Source: Rhodothermota bacterium (GTDB lineage: Bacteria; Hydrogenedentota; Hydrogenedentia; Hydrogenedentales; GCA-2746185). Taken from it: DNA of 8,577 nt. The translations under genes and the position numbers were made by a program. Numbering within the stretch: the first letter of the stretch is position 1; each line of letters begins with the position of its first letter. Positions 6,034 through 8,577 of this stretch are shown here, piece after piece. The stretch is from positions 1-8,577 of the forward strand of contig VFKU01000247.1 of NCBI GenBank assembly GCA_009885415.1. Reading direction: 5' to 3'. The notes below the pieces were generated by a model that saw only the letters and a list, made by a program, of their open reading frames with translations, made no database searches and was not told the DNA's origin.

Positions 6034-7260
6034 ATGTGTGTTTCTATCCGGTGCTTCCCTTTTCTTCTGATCTGCACTTTTCTGATCGTTTTCGCGCCCG
6101 TCGCCACGCCACAAGAACATCAGCATGAGCACAATCACGACGCCGCGGCCCAGCCGCCCACGCCGGAACGCGTGGTCGAGATCGGCCCCGGCGGCGTCCC
6201 TATTGCTACGCCCGAAGGCGGAGTGGATGTCGAGGTCAAGATTTACGACGTGCACACGCAGCAATTGGATCGCCCGCTGAAACTGGTCGAATTCGAAGCG
6301 CCGGCGCTCGCGCGCGTGACGAAGTACATGGTGCTCCTGCCGGCGGACTACGAGACCTCGGGGAAGGTGTATCCCGTGCTGTACCTCTTGCACGGTTTCT
6401 CGCAGAACTACACCGTGTGGCCGATCATGGGCATCGGGCAGCATGTCGCGAGCAAGGACCTCATCGTCATCATGCCGGACGGTGGAAACTCGTGGTTCAT
6501 CAATTGGTCTGAGAATTTTGACGGCCAGGTAAATAACTGGGAAGACTTCGTGATTTACGACCTGATCCACAGTGTGGATCAGACCTTTCGCACGGTGCCG
6601 GCACGCGAGGGCCGCGCGATCTCCGGGCTGTCGATGGGGGGCTATGGCGCGCTGATGATCGGCCTGCGGCATCCTAACCTGTTTTGCTCGATCGCGTCGC
6701 AGAGCGGGGCGCTGGATTTCGCACGATCCGCACGGGCGCGTCTCGAGGGCGGAGCGGCACCGCAGCCGAACGAAATTCCGGAGCCGCGCGACGACGACCG
6801 CGACTCAAACGTGCCCGATCTCATCAAGATTCCCGGTTTCACGATGCAGCATGAGCGCTATCCGCACGGCATCGCCTTCAAGACAGTCGAGGAGACGCAG
6901 CAGTACGACCCCTTTGAACTGATCAAGCAAGTGCCGGTGAAGTATCTGCCTCACATTTATCTCGATTGCGGTCTCGACGACGGCCTTCTGGCGACGAACC
7001 AGGAATTCGCGGCAATGCTGATGACGAGCAAGATCCCCTTCGCCTTTGGCCAGACCCCCGGCGCCCATGGCGCGAACTACTGGTCGCGCGAACTCGCCAC
7101 CGCCGTCGGCGTGCAATATGCCGTCCTCGAACGCAACGTGAAGGCGTGGATGCTAAGGACTGCGGCGGAGCAGATGGAACAGGTGGAATCAGGAACGAAA
7201 GATCAAGCTCCGCCAGATCTTGTGACGAAACCAGAGGACTCACCCGCCCCAAAGGACTAG
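6034..7260 (+). CDS. Exported alpha/beta-hydrolase, esterase D / antigen 85 family (PF00756)
   Basis: Putative secreted or periplasmic esterase of 408 residues. The N-terminus has a hydrophobic core (about residues 8-24) after a basic residue, consistent with a Sec signal peptide ending near PVA. A histidine-rich stretch EHQHEHNHD (28-36) follows, then a linker and the hydrolase fold from about residue 70. Visible landmarks: YLLHGFSQNYTVW with His120-Gly121 at the oxyanion region, MPDGGNSW (Asp149), the nucleophile elbow GLSMGG with Ser200, a likely catalytic Asp316 in CGLDDGLL, and His345 in GAHGANYW. Residues about 233-290 form a charged, Pro-rich insertion over the active site, and the C-terminus is a disordered acidic/Pro tail. 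The ATG at 6034 is chosen over a GTG at 5992 because it yields the signal peptide and has GGAG at 6023-6026. The substrate is unknown; carbohydrate esterase or acyl-ester hydrolase are both possible. Confidence 0.85.
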   Translation: MCVSIRCFPFLLICTFLIVFAPVATPQEHQHEHNHDAAAQPPTPERVVEIGPGGVPIATPEGGVDVEVKIYDVHTQQLDRPLKLVEFEAPALARVTKYMVLLPADYETSGKVYPVLYLLHGFSQNYTVWPIMGIGQHVASKDLIVIMPDGGNSWFINWSENFDGQVNNWEDFVIYDLIHSVDQTFRTVPAREGRAISGLSMGGYGALMIGLRHPNLFCSIASQSGALDFARSARARLEGGAAPQPNEIPEPRDDDRDSNVPDLIKIPGFTMQHERYPHGIAFKTVEETQQYDPFELIKQVPVKYLPHIYLDCGLDDGLLATNQEFAAMLMTSKIPFAFGQTPGAHGANYWSRELATAVGVQYAVLERNVKAWMLRTAAEQMEQVESGTKDQAPPDLVTKPEDSPAPKD

Positions 7261-7381
7261 AGCAGTCGTCTCCAAATTTTGAAAGACGACGCGTCGGACA
7301 GCCGCGCGGTGGGATTGTCTGAGGTGTCCAACATGCCGCGAAGCGAAATACGAATTCCGCCAAGGGTAAATATCCGATGCC
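7261..7381. other. Intergenic gap with a weak stem-loop
   Basis: This 121-nt gap follows the esterase. GTCGTCT at 7265-7271 and AGACGAC at 7284-7290 can form a 7-bp stem with a 12-nt loop just after the esterase stop. It lacks a following T-run, so a terminator role is only possible. I see no convincing promoter here. The base composition begins to fall toward that of the next ORF. AAGGG at 7362-7366 is a poor ribosome binding site, 15 nt from the next ATG. Confidence 0.3.
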
Positions 7382-8041
7382 ATGATTGTGAAGTTTGCAA
7401 AACGCCGGGAATCTCCGCGCGACTGGCTCAAAGGAACTTGGGAATGTCGCGACCTCGACGCGCCTATGCTCTATTGCGTGCGGCCAACGCCGAATAAAAT
7501 CGAAATTCTTACTCTTGATAAAATCAGTTTCGATATCCGCAAGGCCACCCGTGTCGTTTGGAACGGTCAATCTTTACGATTCGAACTGTATTGGCCAGAA
7601 ACAAAATATCGAACGCGCCATGTCTTTACACCAATAAACGCTTCAGAGATGAGACATGAATGTACGTGTCGCAATGCTTGGACAAAAGATACGGATGCCT
7701 CGCAACAGAACGCAAATGTGAGTAAAGGCAGGAGACTAACGAAGATATCCAAACTGAAGACGAAACTGATCGGGACATGGACAGCCGATTACAGTCCACT
7801 GACTTATCAGATTAACAGGAGCCGTGGCGAAAAATTCGACATTACAGTCACTAGCGGTTGGAAGGGGGTCTTTTACCGCGTGTCAAACCAAGAATGGGAT
7901 GACAAGGCGCTCAGTTTCGACGTCGTTGGACAGCGGTCTGGATGGCGCTTCCGCGTACGCCTTATCCCGATTTCAGGGCGTCGGCTGATCATGGAAGAAA
8001 CCGAATGGGACACTCTAGAAAACTTAGGATGGAATGAATGA
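7382..8041 (+). CDS. Uncharacterised two-repeat GTW-domain protein
   Basis: I do not recognise this 219-residue protein. It has no signal peptide or membrane helix and is basic with many Trp, Tyr and Arg residues. It consists of two similar units: unit 1 begins WLKGTW (GTW at 18-20) and unit 2 LIGTW (GTW at 131-133). In each, the GTW is followed by a Tyr-containing strand, an Ile-rich strand, a W-N/D-x-x-x-L-x-F strand (WNGQSLRF, WDDKALSF) and an Arg-rich strand ending near a Pro-Ile. Alternating hydrophobics suggest a beta-rich, lipocalin-like half barrel per unit. Unit 1 holds all the cysteines (22, 32, 94, 96); unit 2 has none. A linker with Ser, Lys and Asn joins them. GC is clearly below the neighbours (26 of 60 bases at 7501-7560). 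The ATG at 7382 is the first start after an in-frame TAA at 7367-7369. Function unknown; it may be an acquired gene. Confidence 0.7.
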   Translation: MIVKFAKRRESPRDWLKGTWECRDLDAPMLYCVRPTPNKIEILTLDKISFDIRKATRVVWNGQSLRFELYWPETKYRTRHVFTPINASEMRHECTCRNAWTKDTDASQQNANVSKGRRLTKISKLKTKLIGTWTADYSPLTYQINRSRGEKFDITVTSGWKGVFYRVSNQEWDDKALSFDVVGQRSGWRFRVRLIPISGRRLIMEETEWDTLENLGWNE

Positions 8042-8047
8042 TTTTTC

Positions 8048-8577
8048 CTACGTCCGTCCCGCGTTCACCGGCGCGCCGACGAGGAAGCGGCGGACGTACT
8101 CCAGCGACACCGTCGCCAGGCGGGCCTGCATGATTTCGTTGGTGCCGGCGCGGCCGATGACCCATTCTTCGGCGCCGTTGGGATGGACGAAGGACACCAG
8201 TGTCACGCCTTGGCGGGGGTCGGAAACGATCGCGAGTGCGCAGGTTGCCTTGAATTCTTCGCGGACGCTCTCGGCGAGCGTCTTCGCGGCGCACTCAATG
8301 TGTTCGGTGTCGAGCGATTCGATGCGGACGACGCGCGCGCCGGCGAATTGGGTCGCGCCGGCGGCGGTGAAGCGCTTCGCGATCATTCCGCCGGAGGCTG
8401 TCTCGGCGACGGCGAGGGTCCAGCCGCGATCGGCGAAGAGGCCGTTCACGACGCTCTCCACGGTGTCGTTGTCGACGCCCATGATGAGGTCGGGCAGGCG
8501 CTTGCGGACCTCGGCGTCGACAGGGTCGATGAGCGCGTCGGCTTCTTCGCGCGTCTTGGCTTTCGCGGCGATGCGAA
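8048..8577 (-). CDS. cinA: CinA family protein, C-terminal part, with degenerate amidase domain
   Basis: Minus-strand gene entering from the right edge and ending with TAG at 8050-8048; about 175 residues are visible. The frame stays open through 8577, so an internal ATG at 8482 is not the start. The upstream part reads RIAAKAKTREEADALIDPVD, then EVRKRLPDLIMGVDNDTVES, which matches the CinA linker between the N-terminal COG1058 domain and the C-terminal PncC-type nicotinamide-nucleotide amidase domain. The latter begins RGWTLAVAETASGG. Several amidase signatures are lost: ESCTGG is ETASGG (8387-8404), the YSNxxK segment is RIESLD (8309-8326), and the GIAGPxGG loop is reduced to AIVSDPRQG (8207-8233). 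The domain is also shorter than usual. The amidase activity is therefore doubtful, while the off-window N-terminal domain may still work. Convergent with the preceding ORF at a 6-nt gap. Confidence 0.85.
   Translation of the reverse strand, partial: RIAAKAKTREEADALIDPVDAEVRKRLPDLIMGVDNDTVESVVNGLFADRGWTLAVAETASGGMIAKRFTAAGATQFAGARVVRIESLDTEHIECAAKTLAESVREEFKATCALAIVSDPRQGVTLVSFVHPNGAEEWVIGRAGTNEIMQARLATVSLEYVRRFLVGAPVNAGRT

Noticed and set aside
5980..6672. 230-residue minus-strand open frame opposite rarD end and esterase
   Set aside because: Spans two genuine plus-strand genes and has no recognisable motif.
7279..7497. 72-residue plus-strand open frame in the esterase-orphan gap
   Set aside because: Overlaps the start of the better-supported 7382-8041 ORF in another frame and shows no domain or ribosome binding site.
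8048..8482. Complete 144-residue gene starting at the ATG at 8482
   Set aside because: The frame continues open to the window edge and the upstream residues match the CinA linker, so the ATG is internal.

Overview
The window is a gene-dense stretch of high-GC bacterial DNA. Seven genes read on the plus strand in tight groups and are followed by one AT-richer orphan ORF. A gene on the minus strand runs off the right edge. The gene set (V/A-type ATPase, concentrative nucleoside transporter, ThiD, biosynthetic thiolase, RarD, secreted esterase, CinA) is bacterial and chromosomal. Two intergenic sequences resemble dispersed repeats that I recall from many uncultivated or environmental bacteria (Acidobacteria, Planctomycetes/PVC or Hydrogenedentes-like genomes). 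I cannot fix the phylum from this window alone.

Layout. (1) 1-1603: the C-terminal end of V/A-type ATPase subunit B, then subunit D, then a PTS EIIA-type domain protein whose start lies at or just after the end of subunit D. A dispersed-repeat-like sequence sits between B and D. (2) 1604-1728: an intergenic gap holding a near-perfect 29-bp inverted repeat with a 21-nt loop. (3) 1729-3787: a CNT/NupC-type transporter followed 1 nt later by thiD, clearly one transcription unit. (4) 3884-7260: acetyl-CoA C-acetyltransferase, a RarD-type EamA transporter and an exported esterase of the esterase-D/antigen-85 fold, spaced 40 and 4 nt apart. (5) 7382-8041: an unrecognised soluble protein made of two copies of a GTW-containing beta-rich unit, with visibly lower GC. 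(6) 8048-8577, minus strand: the C-terminal part of cinA, convergent with the orphan ORF at a 6-nt gap.

Most genes are housekeeping or transport functions with intact catalytic residues. The points that deserve a second look are: the CNT transporter, coupled to thiD and with an altered nucleobase-binding motif; the CinA amidase domain, which has lost its signature motifs; the duplicated-domain orphan; the EIIA gene attached to the V-ATPase operon; and the two repeat-like elements. I found no CRISPR array, tRNA, rRNA, transposase or defence system. I do not see strong evidence for a wholly new multi-gene system here.
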